From: Euptelea pleiosperma
Lineage: Eukaryota > Streptophyta > Magnoliopsida > Ranunculales > Eupteleaceae
Direction: 5' to 3'
Length of the DNA: 64,000 nt
Assembly: GCA_035048495.1 (NCBI GenBank)
Contig: CM068553.1
Location: 7,309,259-7,373,258 of the forward strand
Part shown: in pieces, positions 44,705 to 56,333 of the stretch
Position numbering within the stretch: position 1 is the stretch's first letter
How the letters are laid out: every line of letters starts with the position of its first letter
The notes under the pieces: model-generated
Database searches by the model: none
Told to the model about the DNA's origin: nothing
Seen by the model: the letters and a program-made list of their open reading frames with translations, nothing else
Made by a program: the position numbers and the translations under genes

Positions 44705-45850
44705 TTCCAGCGAAAGTTCGAAATAGGAAGATAAACAACAATTTATTAATTGAAATAGGAAGACAGTACCCATGTCGAGAGCAGTAAACCCCAGCACCCA
44801 TATTAAAAACTGTAAACGAAAAGAAATCAGACTTATCAGATTAGAAAATGGTTCAGGCAGGCGTTTGATGCACTATCCTAAGACAGATTTTGCCGATACA
44901 CTTTCATAGTGCTGTTAACAATTATTTGAAACATCTACCCCAAGGATTGGCATCACTTTGTGTGTGTGACCTATATATGAGTTGTGGGACCCACCTTGTC
45001 ATTTAATGTATGGGACCCATATATTAGGTGAATTCTTAATTAGTGTGATTGTGTACTAATTCACGTGTATGTGCAACCTACTGAAGTTTTTCAATTTACA
45101 TGCCTAAGTGCATAAATGATAGCACATGGCTGGAGGTGTGTAAATATTTGCTAAAGAGGGTGTGGATTCGTTTGCGCCTATACAAACGTAAATCTACATT
45201 TGAATGCCAACTAAACACACTTGAAAAAGTAATGTGCATGCATTCATGTTTGCACACTGCAAATCCGTGCATTCCAAACACACTTTTAAACTTTTGTCTC
45301 TCAAACAATGTGGGATTAAAAGGTTGTGTAAAAATGTAGGGTGTGAGATAAATTTCACTGGATTTCTTTTAAAAATCTTCTTTCAAAATTTCATAAGATT
45401 AGTTCTTGTTAAAAAATAATGAGGGAAAAAAACTCTTTTAAATTCTTAGAAGTCTTGGGGTCAAAACCCCTTAACCTCACACAATAAATTTAAGTTTGTA
45501 TTTTTAGAGGACTTGGGTTAATGACCATTTAGCTTCAAAAGTAATCTAATATTTGTACTTGGTGAATAACATAAATTCCCTTGGCATTAATTTGGAGCTT
45601 TAATTAATGAATTGCAAATTTTAATTTATTTTTCTTCGTAGGAAAGGTGGTTCCACTTGGTCTGCAAAAGTATATTTATATAACACAATAGTGCAAAAAA
45701 AAAAAGTAGTTGGGATTTCAATTCCCCGCAACCGCACTTCCAAAATAATTTATTTATTTATTTAATTTATGTAAAAATGAATTCTAAATTTTTTAAAATA
45801 TTTAAAATAAACATTACAAGGCAAACACATACAACCAAGCAGAGACTTAA
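44320..45850. other. Intergenic, no gene recognised
   Basis: Apart from the (GA)n tract, a tRNA-like reverse segment at about 44340-44475 (GGTTCAATAC and GGATAGCTCG on the minus strand) hints at a SINE relic. The rest is AT-rich and non-coding. Confidence 0.35.
44674..44700. repeat. (GA)n microsatellite
   Basis: GA dinucleotide tract of about 27 bp following an impure GAAAGA stretch. Confidence 0.85.
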
Positions 45851-46097
45851 GGCCCTGCTTAGTTCGCTGCAATGATATGCATTTTGCACTCCAGTGTAAA
45901 TGTAGTGAGTGGCAATGCACCCACTTGCAATGGTTTTTGGGCTGCAGTTACTTGCATCTATTTTGTTAAGGAGTTTGCAAGGGCTTGACAACCACTTGCA
46001 TGCCAGCTCATTTGCACGCCCCCATCCAATCATGTGCATTCCAAAATTGTGGCAAATGAGTGCATTTGCATCCCACTGCAGCGAACCAAACAGGGCC
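45851..46097. mobile_element. PIF/Harbinger MITE, GCTGCA subfamily
   Basis: Termini GGCCCTGCTTAGTTCGCTGC / GCAGCGAACCAAACAGGGCC, flanked by TAA (45848-45850) and TTA (46098-46100). The interior is rich in TTGCA/TGCAA motifs. Confidence 0.8.
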
Positions 46098-46235
46098 TTA
46101 GTGGTAGGACTAATTTGTTTTGTTTTGCTATAGATTGTGTTTTTTTTTACTGGTCCATGTTGAATATCTTTTGTGCTAAATGGGATGACCCTAACCATAT
46201 GTTTTGTTGTTTTTTATCCAAAGAACTTATCTTTT

Positions 46236-46495
46236 AGAACGTGTTTGATTGCACACAAAATTTTACTGAGAAATTTTCTTGGGAAAATACATCTAATATG
46301 GCTGTTTGATTGCGCCCGAGAAAATTTGCAATTTTCATGAAAACGAATTCTTACCTACGTCGAATGGAAATGAATTTCAGGCTTGAATACGAAAATCTCA
46401 TTTTCTTGGGAAATTTTTCTAAATTTAAAATGGCTATCAAACAAGGGAAAATTATGTTTTTTCTGAACAAGGCGATTTTATTACGAGAAATATAA
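46236..46495. mobile_element. PIF/Harbinger MITE, degraded right end
   Basis: GAACGTGTTTGATTGCACAC opens the element; TGGAAATGAATTTCAGGCTT and TTTAAAATGGCTATCAAAC follow the family order. The right terminus is not preserved. Confidence 0.65.
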
Positions 46496-46625
46496 GTTTT
46501 CTTTTTGCCCCTTCTTTATGATCTTTTAATCCTCGCAGCCAAATAGGATGTTAATTAAAGGGCATTCTCTTTCTAATTTCTTAGACAATGTGGATATACG
46601 TGTTAATTATATACCATACCAGAGT

Positions 46626-46864
46626 AAAACTTCGATGATAGGGCCCTGTCATCGAAGAAGATGACAGTGGATTTTGTACAGGAAGACTCCCTCGGCCTCA
46701 CCGCCCACGTACACAAGTGAGTGTTTTGGCAAAAAAGCACTCGAGTACTCACCTGGGAACGTGTGTGGTGAGGCCGAGGTGGTCAGTCCGTACAAATCCA
46801 CGTGCCGAGATCTGCTGCCCTGTCATCTCCTTCGATGACAGGGCCCGGTCATCAAAGTTTTATC
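46626..46864. mobile_element. GAGTAAAACTT-ended MITE, palindromic
   Basis: Ends GAGTAAAACTTCGATGATAG and GGTCATCAAAGTTTTATC. The arms pair through GGGCCCTGTCATCGAAG and CCTCGGCCTCACC-CCACGT. No clear TSD. Confidence 0.7.
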
Positions 46865-46869
46865 CCGCG

Positions 46870-47205
46870 ATGCACACGTGCGTGTGTATGTGTGTGACAG
46901 GCAAGGATCCAAGTTTTGCCGGTGCTTACTTACGTACCCATCCTGTTCCTGTCAAAAGGGCGAATTGGGTCCCAACTACCACGCGTGCACAACGAAAGCT
47001 TTTGCGTAGTCAGTACGTTATGCTCTTGTCTATTTTTTAACGGACAGTGTTGCTATCAGCCTCAGGAAAAACGTTCTATTCAGTTTCAGACCATTGGATA
47101 GTCCTCGAGATTTCACAGCACTCAGTACCCAAATACCATCACAGGGGGATTTTCTCATTAGGTAGCAATATTACGTGGCTTTTTCAAATCTCTAAAAGTT
47201 GCTTT
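46870..47205. other. Intergenic, no gene recognised
   Basis: A TGTGTGTATGTGTGTG stretch near 46880 and no coding signal. Confidence 0.35.
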
Positions 47206-47209
47206 TTAA

Positions 47210-47490
47210 GTTGGGTCCATCCGAGTCCATCAACGACGTTTATGTGAGCCAAGAGGACCCACTAACCAAACATAGCCTGACTGGTGATTTCTACCCGCTA
47301 AATTTATGTGCCCCACATAATGCTGGAATCCCACGGCTAAAAATCAATCCCACGAATAGACTCGAATGAAATGGGAAGAAATCATAAATCGACCAAACTT
47401 TTGGTCCGCTGGTCCAACAAAGGTGGTCCAGACTCCATACGTCCACAAGTTCACTTGTCTTTGAAGAGCGTGCCACGTGCCACGTACAGC
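47210..47490. mobile_element. Family A-related element
   Basis: ACCAAACATAGCCTGACTGG and the right arm GACTCCATACGTCCACAAGT, GAAGAGCGTGCCACGTGCCA. The right arm is an inverted copy of sequence at 47790-47845 plus 48570-48630, the host of the nested C/B insertion. Confidence 0.55.
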
Positions 47491-47845
47491 AGCTGTGGAA
47501 TTTTCCTCTCAACGTCGTTGAGGAAAATGGATTCGGGTCCATGCAAATCCTCCTTTCGAGTTGATCCCATCCATTGACAGTCCTACTTGGGGGACGACCT
47601 AGGGATGCCATCTTCTTCTGGAGTACATTAACATTTTCTTATTTGAATCCCAAGTTGTGTTTATCTTTGTTTGGACTTTGGTTTGGAGTCGCCGACGAAC
47701 TCTCCCTAGCCGACAAATGTCACATGCTGTACGTGGCGCAATCCACGTGGACCCAAGTCAAATTGCCTCAACCACCTTGTACGGGTGTTGTCCGTGCCAC
47801 GTGGCTCACTCTTCAAAGACCACTGACCTTGTGGACGTTTGGACC

Positions 47846-48566
47846 AATTTTTAAAAAGATTATAACCCTATAACGGACTGGAGGCGTTATCTTTTTTCCT
47901 TTATAACGGCATTATAATCAATTGCTACACACGGGCGTTACCATTTCTCCGTTATAAGTTATAATGGCCGTTATAACAAATTGAAAAAGGAAAAAATGGA
48001 AATAACGAAAAAAGGTGCTAAAGTTCAAATTTTGAATTTCAAAATTTCAATAAAATTTATAACAGAAAATAATGCTAAATAACAGAAATAAGAATCATTT
48101 TTTCACAATTTTTTCATAAAATAACAGTCGTTATTTTCATTATAATGGCCATTATAACAAAAGGGTCGGTTCCGGTGACCAAACACTTTTGACCGACACC
48201 TTGGTGTACCTTCATAGAGGATGAATCAATGGCTGATTTTTGGTGAGGATGATCTCCTCACCATATAGATAATCCCAACAAAAAATCAGCCCATTCTGAA
48301 ATTTCTAACCCTGTTAAATGTGGTTTTCAAGTTACACGGTAAAAATCGACGGTCCATAATTCTTCAGCTTCTAAACCAGTCTATGAATATCAGAATGATT
48401 TGAATTTTTGTGAGGATGATCTCCTCACCATATAGATCATATTCACCAAAAATCAGCCATTGATTCATCTTCTATGATGGTACACCAAGCTGTTGGTCAA
48501 GAATGTTGTTCACCGGAAACCGACCCATAACAAAAATAACGACAATGGCCTTTATTTTATACCATG
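47846..48566. mobile_element. Family C MITE with 9-bp TSD, interrupted by a family B MITE
   Basis: Flanked by perfect 9-bp direct repeats GTTTGGACC (47837-47845 and 48567-48575). The left end reads AATTTTTAAAAAGATTATAA and the right end ends in ATACCATG; inside are the ATAACGG/CCGTTAT motifs typical of the family. Own sequence is about 350 bp after removing the inserted B element. The host is an older family A copy, whose halves continue on both sides. Confidence 0.8.
48163..48526. mobile_element. Family B MITE, 364 bp, perfect 9-bp TSD
   Basis: Bounded by identical 9-mers ATAACAAAA (48154-48162, 48527-48535) and terminal inverted repeats GGGTCGGTTCCGGTGA / TCACCGGAAACCGACCC. The interior is a larger imperfect palindrome with GGCTGATTTTTGGTGAGGAT motifs. 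A 9-bp TSD is the signature of the Mutator superfamily. The element is non-coding and interrupts the family C element. Confidence 0.88.
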
Positions 48567-48897
48567 GTTTGGACCACCTTTGGTGGACCTGCGGATCATA
48601 AGTTTGGTCGATTGATGAGCTCTTGGAAGCATCACCCTTGATGTTTTAATAAAAATAGGCACCTAGTAGTTATTTAAAAAAAAAAAAAAATGGAAAACAT
48701 TGGCACGAATTCATTAAATGTCTGTATCTACAAAAGTTAATTAAATGCCCTCTTAATTACTTTTATTACTTATAATAAATACCTTGATAAATATTTAATT
48801 ACTTTCTATGCCACCATTTTTATTTCTATATTTTCAAAACAGTTTCTTAATAACAACTTAATTATCTTTTCATGTCATATCTTCCATGCTTAAAAAC

Positions 48898-49246
48898 CAG
48901 TGTTTGAAAACTCGAAAACTTGACTCGACTCGAAAGTCTACCGAGTTGAGTTAACTCGAAGACTTGAACTCGACCTGAAGTAACTCGACTCGAGTAATAT
49001 ACTAATATTATATACCTATATTAACATTAGTCATATTCTTATAAGCATAATTTATAAGATTTGGTTGAATTTGGTTTGACAAAGCATTCCAAAAATGTGT
49101 TTGGTGCATCAATTGTAAAACAAGGAACTAAGTCCATCGTTTTTTAAAGAAAAACAACACACCAAGTCCGATGTTTATTCGATTCGAATTTATTTCGAGT
49201 CAACTCGGCCGAGTTTCGAGTTGACTCGACGAGTTTTAAAACACCG
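48898..49246. mobile_element. hAT-type MITE, 349 bp, perfect 8-bp TSD
   Basis: Identical TTAAAAAC at 48890-48897 and 49247-49254. Termini CAGTGTTTGAAAACTCG / CGAGTTTTAAAACACCG. Interior dominated by GACTCGACTCGA / CGAGTTGACTCG motifs. Confidence 0.82.
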
Positions 49247-49254
49247 TTAAAAAC

Positions 49255-49900
49255 ACAACCCGGACAAACTAATCTTCCAAACTGACTAAAGGGTGGTTGA
49301 AACTTTCTTATTTTGCCACTTCCTTGCAAAAGGTCCATACAATCACTCACATGCAACACACGTGCGACCAACTAGTTTGTATAATTAGTATGCCTTTTGG
49401 AAAGTTATTGTTCCCAATAATTTGAGATATCTAGTGGATGTGAGTTGGGGCATATGGCTTATCCAAGTGTTGGCCCACCATTTGAATAGACAAGATTCAT
49501 CGCTAAGTGGATTGAGCATACGGTGTAGTGGATGACAATATTGTCATCTACAACTTTCATAACGAAATTGACCTCTTTTGGTGTTATCAACTTTGAGTTC
49601 AAGTGTATTGTCTCTATTTCAAGATTAAAAGTCTCATCCACTTCTTTTGTCACTTTTGCCCAAAACCCTATAAAAAGGAAAAAGAAAAAGAAAAAAGAAA
49701 AAAAAAGGAGAGAAAAATAACTTGAACTCAAGTTATTTTATTAAGGCAATTACCCAAGTGGGCCTTTTTTTTCCATCTTTTGCCATTCATTTCATCAAAT
49801 CCTAAGGGCGAATGTGACTTGTCTACATCTTTTTTCCTTTCTAATTGTGCCTTGAGTTGTCACAACTTTCAATTTGCCCCTTTAAACTAATCTTCTAAAA
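49255..49900. other. Intergenic, no gene recognised
   Basis: A-rich tract at 49675-49710 and otherwise unremarkable AT-rich DNA. Confidence 0.35.
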
Positions 49901-50499
49901 CTGCTATTTAGGCTGAAACTAGGGCATTGAAGGAATGGAACAAGGAGACTTTTGACAATATTGAGAGGACGTTCGAACCTTGAGGGACGACATTTCTAAA
50001 TGTCTGGCTAATTTTGAGAATGATTTTACTAACTATCAAATTGCAGCTGAGGTAGCATTGAAGGAGCAGAATCTTCGTCGAGCCACGCTATCTCGGGAAG
50101 TTTTATGGAAATAGAAAAGCAAAGTGCAATGGTCAGAGGCTGGAGATAGAAACATTAATTTTTTTCACACGATGTGTAAAATTAGAACTAGTAGAGCCAT
50201 GATTAAAGAAATTTAGAGGGAATTAAGATGATGTGGTACTGACATCCCAACAAGAGATCAAGGGATTTATTGTTTATTTCCATAAGAAGTTTCAGGCCAA
50301 TTCTGTGAATCGAGATGAAGAGCTAATCAGCCTAATCCTACAACAAATTGATGAGACTGCGACTGATTTCCTTAGAGCATCTCCAAGAGGGCTCCCTATT
50401 CTTTCCCTATTTTTTAGAGTAGAGTAGTGAAAACTATAATAGGATAGGAAGCCATTGGATGGTAACTCCAACAGGCTCTCTACACTCCTTGCTGGGAGT

Positions 50500-50755
50500 A
50501 AAACTTTGCTGATCGCCCAAGATATGATCGCCCACGATGACCTCCTACAATATGAACCACATGGCATATTTTCATAGGATGCTGACCATATGAATGTTTG
50601 CACAATCCCTAGATGGGCCTACACACCAAAAAATCAACGTGATTAGTGATTTCAAGCCTTTGGATCCTTGTACATCAAATTCCCATGGTTGAAATCAACC
50701 CATGAGAATGACTCCAGTCCAACCATTAGAAATCACTTCAGGCAGATTTAAACGT
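50500..50755. mobile_element. Family A MITE inside the LINE relic
   Basis: GGGAGTAAAACTTTGCTGAT at the left, then CACATGGCATATTTTCATAG, CAACGTGATTAGTGATTTCA and TAGAAATCACTTCAGGCAGA. The right end is truncated. It interrupts LINE coding sequence, so it is younger than the LINE. Confidence 0.6.
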
Positions 50756-51320
50756 TCTAAAAAAGGAGAAGTGGGGTAAAAGTAGAGGTGGGGCCCTTTG
50801 TCCGTGGTTTAACTTCTTAAGGGACCAAAGGTTAGTCTAGCCAATGACTTCCAATCCTTTCACTCCATCTCATCTGCTTTTGCAGATAACATTTTTATTT
50901 TTGCTAATGGAGATGTTAAGGGTCTTCGTAGACTTGTTAATCTGCTTCAAAGGTATCAAGTTATTGTTGGGCAAATAATTAACATCCTCAAAAGCAAACT
51001 GTTTACAGGACACATTAGGCCTTCACGTGTTCAGTCTGTTGAGCAGATTTTTGGTATGAAAGTAGAGAATTTTCCCAGAAAAATATTTGGGTGCTCCCCT
51101 GACTGAAGGTATAGTAGAGTAACCAAATCTATCTTCACCCCATTGATGGAGAAAATTCAAAAGAAAACAGTTATCTGGACTAGCTAGTAAGCTTATATCT
51201 TTTCAAGGAAGAGTGACTTCGGTTAGAGCAACTCTTAATAGTATTCTTATCTTTAATACGTCGATCTATAACTGGTCGGCTTCAATCATTAGGAGTGTGA
51301 GAAGGATGTTCGCAATTTTG

Positions 51321-51580
51321 TGTGGACGGATGATCTTTCGGTAAGAAAAAACGTGGCGGTCAAGTGGGACATCTGCTGCAAACCTTTAAAGGAGGGTGGA
51401 CTAGGGCTACGTCGATTCTCTGAGATTAACCTAGCACTAGGGCGGATGATCTTTGTGTGGACGGATGATCTTTCTGTAAGAAAAAACGTGGCAGTCAAGT
51501 GGGACATCTGTGGCAAACCTTTAAAGGAGGGTTGGCTAGGGCTACGTCGATTCTATGAGTTTAACCTAGCACCGCTTATG
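51321..51580 (+). repeat. 135-bp in-frame tandem duplication inside the LINE relic
   Basis: TGTGGACGGATGATCTTTC begins at 51321 and again at 51456, so the period is 135 bp, exactly 45 codons. The two units differ at few positions, and an open frame (51320-51787) reads through both. The unit encodes the KWDIC-KPLKEG-LGLRRF part of the zf-RVT region. Confidence 0.8.
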
Positions 51581-51749
51581 AAACTAGGTTGGTTATTTTT
51601 GACAGAAGCATATGATCTTTCTTTGTTTTTGCAAGCCAAATTTACAAACAAATCAGGTGACATCTTGAGTTACCACAAGAAGTCTACTATTTGGCCAGGG
51701 ATTAAATGGACCAGCTTACAACAGTTGAAGCCATACCTCACCTGGTTCT

Positions 51750-52062
51750 TTAGTAACACCCCCCTGAAATTTGAAAGTAATCTGTAATACCCCTTAATAC
51801 TTTCAAACTTTAGGATTATCCCCTTGACCTAGTTTAAAGTGGTTGACTTTAGTGAAAATAGACTTTAATCACCCGTTTTTAGCATTGTACTTGCAATATT
51901 ATGGTCCTTTCATAAGTGCATTAACAGGCGCATGATGCATGTTACGTTTTAACGTCGGTCAAATGTTGGTTAAACTAGGTCAAGGGGGTAATCCTAAAGT
52001 TTGAAAGTATAAGGGGGTATGCAAATTACTTTCAAATTTCAGTGGGGTGTTACTAAAATACC
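51750..52062. mobile_element. Family G MITE
   Basis: TTTAGTAACACCCCCCTGAA on the left and CAGTGGGGTGTTACTAAAAT on the right, with CCCCTTGACCTAGTTT / AAACTAGGTCAAGGGG arms. It terminates the LINE relic's recognisable sequence. Confidence 0.75.
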
Positions 52063-52522
52063 AAAAAAACTATAAAGCAAGCACATGAATGGTGCGTGGC
52101 TGTAGACATGGTGCCCTTCAAAAGATGACACATCAAGTTGTTGGTCCCTTAAAAGATAACAAACTTGCTGCTAAGAACTTAATAAGGGAGCAAAATTGCT
52201 CTAAATGAATCTCCACTTGACACGTACCACCAAACCAACAACCCTGTTTTTAAAAAATTTCAGAAATTTGAAATTGAAGTCGTTTCAATTTTCTTGGGGA
52301 TGTTGGGGGCACGTGTCTAGACGTAACACACTCTTAGAGATTACTGACCATGTGGATGTTATGCCATCCTTAGGTCTTACGTACCAAAATTCTTTGGGAT
52401 TAGTAATTTCTATCTATTAGATTAGTCTTTTTCATGGTTTATTTGTAATCGTAGATTTCAAGCATTATGATTGAAAGGTTAGAAATCATTAATCAGGCAG
52501 ATTTTTGTTGCATATATCTATT

Positions 52523-52913
52523 CATGGTTTTAAAAATGGCCGTTTAAACGGTAACGCTCCAAGCCCATTTCCGTTAAAACCGTTTAAGCACGTTTTATCG
52601 TTTTTGAATTAAACGGCCATTTTTTTTTTGTTTTAATGGCCGTTAAAATCGTTTAAACAGCCGTTTAATTCTGAAAATTTTGTGAAAAAAATGGCCGTTA
52701 ATTCCGTTAAATTCTGTTATTTTTTTTTTTTTAATTTTCGAATTTTGATTTTCAGCGCCATTTTTTTCGTTAAAATCCATTTAATTCCGTTAAAGTCTAT
52801 TTTTTTCCATTTTTTTTCCCTGGCCATTTCATCCGTTTTAATGGCCGTTTAAACCGATTAAATGGTAACGCCCCCAGTCCGTTTAACCGTTTAAACGGCC
52901 TCCTTTAAACCTT
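52523..52913. mobile_element. Family C MITE, 391 bp, TTTAAAC subfamily
   Basis: Ends CATGGTTTTAAAAATGG and CTCCTTTAAACCTT. Flanks ATATCTATT (52514-52522) and GTATCTATT (52914-52922) agree at 8 of 9. The interior is dominated by GGCCGTTTAAAC-type motifs. Inserted in a family A copy that continues on both sides. Confidence 0.8.
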
Positions 52914-53029
52914 GTATCTATTAATTATGGATGGGCCAAAGGCAAGTAGCCTAAATAATGTATGATGTCATTCATTAAATATTTTCTAAAGGGGGATTTC
53001 ACGTAAACCCATTAATGCGTTGTTCAGAC

Positions 53030-53170
53030 CAAGGTTTAAAAAAACGGCCATTATAACGAAAGTAACGGCCGTTATTTTCTGGAAAATTTTGTGAAAAAAA
53101 ACGGCGTTGTTTTCGTTTTTTTCCGTTATTTTCTATTTTTGAAATTTTCCTCTTTACAAAAATAACGAGT
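53030..53170. mobile_element. Family C fragment
   Basis: AAGGTTTAAAAAAACGGCCA and GTAACGGCCGTTATTTTC show one terminus of an ATAAC-subfamily copy; the rest is not recognisable. Confidence 0.5.
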
Positions 53171-53564
53171 CTCTCCATTATATTCTTAAATTTCCTAACC
53201 GTCCCCGCAATGCAAAGATCTGATTCGGACAAGGCGACTAACATATTCGGACACACCATTAACGTGTAGAGAAAGCTCTTTTGCTCAAACCTCATCTCTC
53301 AAATCCAATCTTATATAAGAAATCTCAGACGACGAAAGTTGCAATGTTGCATTAAATAATTGGGCGATGAGTTTTTACAGGTTTCTGATCTCTTATGCAC
53401 TTTTTTCTTTGATTCAAAAACATTTTTTTTTTTTCTGTTTTTCCTGTCCGTTCTATTTATTTATGTATCTATACTAGCAAAGACCTCACAATCAACGAAG
53501 AGATGATTAATCAGTGATGCATGGATTTGAGCTTGATGACCGCCCCCATGACTTTCCAAAATAT

Positions 53565-53885
53565 GATCCGCATGGCACACTTTTTGAGGACGATGACGGT
53601 ATGTATGTTTGGTTGGGCTGTTTGGCCACTCCCTTGATGGGCCTTCAAACCAAAAATTAGTCTGAGTAGTGATTTCTAAGCATTTGATTGGAGTCATTTT
53701 ACTTGGTTGATTTTAATCATGTGAACTTGAGCATTATTTGCTATTATTTTTATACAAGGATCCAAAGGTTTGAAATCATTAATCACGCTGATTTTTGATT
53801 TGTAGGCCCATCAAGGGAGTGGCCAAATTAAACATCCATACGGTCATCATCCTCTAAAAGTGTGCCACATGGCTCATATTGTAGG
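53565..53885. mobile_element. Family A MITE
   Basis: ATGATCCGCATGGCACACTT, GTCTGAGTAGTGATTTCTAA on the left mirror GAAATCATTAATCACGCTGA, AAACATCCATACGGTCATCA, GTGCCACATGGCTCATATTG on the right. Confidence 0.65.
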
Positions 53886-54399
53886 CGGTCATCTAGGGCC
53901 GTAAGGTAGAATATGGTGAGTGCCCCTTCCAAATTGCTACCTGGCCAACGACGTATGAACCTTTGGCCCACCTTTTGGTGGACAAATACATCTAAAAGCA
54001 TCTTCATTTGGGATCTCTAATAGTAGGATTTGAACATTTTCGTAGGATGATTTTTAGCCATTGGAATATGAGGGTTTTTAGGGGTGGGTCCTCAGATCGT
54101 GGTTAGAAATTATCATTAAATTTGATTTTTTGGCATGCAAGTCCACTATCGTCGAACGCTTGGGCCAAAAATTGGATCAGTGTGTCCAATAGATTGTTCC
54201 ATCTAGCACTTTCGGAATGTTGCACTTCTAACTTTGATGTTATTAATGTTGTTGCCACTAAAGTCGGTGGGTCAAACACGTCTCTTTCTTCTCCTGTATA
54301 TTTTGTTTGATACAAAAAGACATCATTCTTAATACAGTTGCATACGGTTCAAACAAGTCTGCTCTCACTCTCACGTATATTTTGTTTCATATAAAAAAT

Positions 54400-54670
54400 A
54401 GACGGATCCATACGGTCAGAGTCCTGTAAGAGTGTGCCACCACATACCTTGAATACTGCTCAAATTCCCATTGTTGAGATCGGCCCATGAAAAAAAGTCC
54501 AATCAAAGCATATAAATCACTAATCAGGCTGATTTTTGGTTTGTAGGTCCACCAAGGGACAGGACAAACATCCATACGGTCAGAGTCCCCTGTAAGAGTG
54601 TGCCACGGTGGTTTATATTGTGTCCCTGTACAGATACCTATCATTTTAGATCTGTCAACGGAGCCTGACT
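54400..54670. mobile_element. Family A MITE, internally deleted left arm
   Basis: ATCCATACGGTCAGAGTCCT occurs near 54408 and again near 54571; the right part (AATCACTAATCAGGCTGATT, GTAGGTCCACCAAGGGACAG) and the tail TGTCCCTGTACAGATACC match the 14412-14755 copy. Confidence 0.6.
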
Positions 54671-55990
54671 CATAATAGTACCTCTCAAGTGGTTGTAAGG
54701 ACGACAGTACACCAACAACACAGCTGTAGTCATTACATACATCTAAAGAGTGCAATACATCCAATTGTAGTCATCAGAATGCGATAGGAGCAAGGAATCG
54801 CTGGGAAGGTGGGACCAGTCAAATGGTAGATCCCATACCACTGCATGCATGCCACATATAATGGTATGTAATTGAAAAATATATTTCTATAGTTATAAAT
54901 TGAAAATTGTTTACACTAACCATTGAATTTGATGATTAATGACCATTGAACTTGAGTTTTCGTATCTTTTTCTCTTGGCTTGACTTTTTTGACCGTCATG
55001 GACCAAGTCAGAATTATTAACTCTCTCACCCAAAAAGAATGTTTCTGATTCCTCCAATAACAGTCGAAAACCAAATGGAATTTAACTGAATTAAACGGTT
55101 TTAACGGCCATTTTTTTCACAATTTTTTTTGAAATTAAACGGCTGTTTAAACGATTTTAACGGCTATTAAAACAAAAAAACGGCCGTCTTTTTCAAAACC
55201 AATAAAACAAGTTTAAACGGAAACGGGCTTGGGGCGTTACCGTTTAAACCGTTTAAAAGGCCGTTTTTAAAACCATGGCCTCAACCACCTGTCATATTGT
55301 GACATGTGGATGGGAGATCGAGGGAAATCGGGATATTTTTAGTTGTTAAAGATATTTATCTGGTTTCTCTCTCCGATCTCGTTTTATTACTTTCCTTCTC
55401 TCTCTCTGGAATTTTCTCTCTGCCACCTCTATTTATCAAACATCTGTCGATCGATTTCAGACTGGTTATTCATAAACGGGTTTATTTGCACCTCTATCTG
55501 CCCAAGATCATTGACGCGCTGGTTAACGGATTACCCTTTGAACTTATCTTTTGCATGATAACGTGATATTAGGGAATGTTTGCATGTGGGTTTCCTGATC
55601 ATCCTATTAATGTTATTAAATGAATAGGTAAGATCATCCTATCAGGTTGCCTTTTGTTTGGACGGTCTGGATCATCCTATTAGTGTTGGTTGATTTTAAA
55701 AGCAAAGAATAGCCAAAAAAGGTAAGTTTGTAAGTTTTGAACATGTAACCTCCTCTTTAGGTAGCTCTTGTCCTTTCCTCCACATGTCACAACCCTAGTA
55801 AGTAATATGGGTACTATATGCGTATTATACCCGAATAGTAAGTTGGGTTTTGTAAAAAAAAGTTTTAAACGACTGTATATATTGAATTGTACAAATTATT
55901 CTCTGTTATTCCTCTAAAACCAATTGAAACACGTGTTCCCGTTTTTTCAATAAAACTTTCCTTTAATACATCAAATTCGGCAGGTGTGGG
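54670..55990. other. Intergenic with one family C fragment
   Basis: No gene. Hydrophobic open frames at 55306-55566 arise from a CT/TTT-rich stretch (55360-55430) and match nothing. Confidence 0.35.
55075..55276. mobile_element. Family C fragment (right half)
   Basis: TTTTAACGGCCATTTTTTTC through AACGGAAACGGGCTTGGGGC and CCGTTTTTAAAACCATG matches one half of the TTTAAAC-type elements. The left half is missing. Confidence 0.6.
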
Positions 55991-56019
55991 AAAAAGACTA
56001 TTGACATTCTTAGAGATCG

Positions 56020-56260
56020 ATGACCTGAGTCTTTTTTAATCTGAACGATCTCTAATCTTGGTTGAAAGTCAGTCTGATTGGTGATTTTTAGCCATTGGAT
56101 CTTTGTACCCACCCCAAAATAATGATCCAATCCCATGGTTAAAATCAACCCATCATGAAAAAGCTAAATGGCATGGGATGGATATAAAGCAGTAATCATG
56201 CTAATGTTTGGTCTGTACGTCCACTTAGGGATGAGACTATCATCCATGCTATCAGTAGTG
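56020..56260. mobile_element. Family A fragment
   Basis: GTCTGATTGGTGATTTTTAG, CATTGGATCTTTGTACCCAC and TGTACGTCCACTTAGGGATG show a degraded two-armed copy. Confidence 0.5.
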
Positions 56261-56333
56261 TTCCATGTGAGATTTTTATCTAGGCGATTTTTTATCTAGG
56301 CGATTTTTTATCCCGCGTCTATGCCGCAACCTT

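Larger units (their letters stand above)
49905..51750 (+). mobile_element. Decayed L1-type LINE (endonuclease-RT linker, RT and zf-RVT remnants)
   Basis: Conceptual translation across frames gives plant LINE landmarks in order: ALKEWNKETFDNIE and LWK-KSKVQWSEAGDRNINFF (linker before RT; 49920-50170), then LQRYQVIVGQIINILKSKL and IFGMKVENFP (RT C-terminal part; 50930-51080), then KLISFQGRVT, NSILIFNTSIYNWSAS and KWDICCKPLKEGGLGLRRF (thumb and reverse-transcriptase zinc-binding domain; 51180-51420). The central catalytic YxDD region is mutated or missing, a family A repeat (50500-50755) interrupts it, and stops and frameshifts are frequent. The zinc-binding segment is duplicated in tandem. It is dead. 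Confidence 0.75.
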
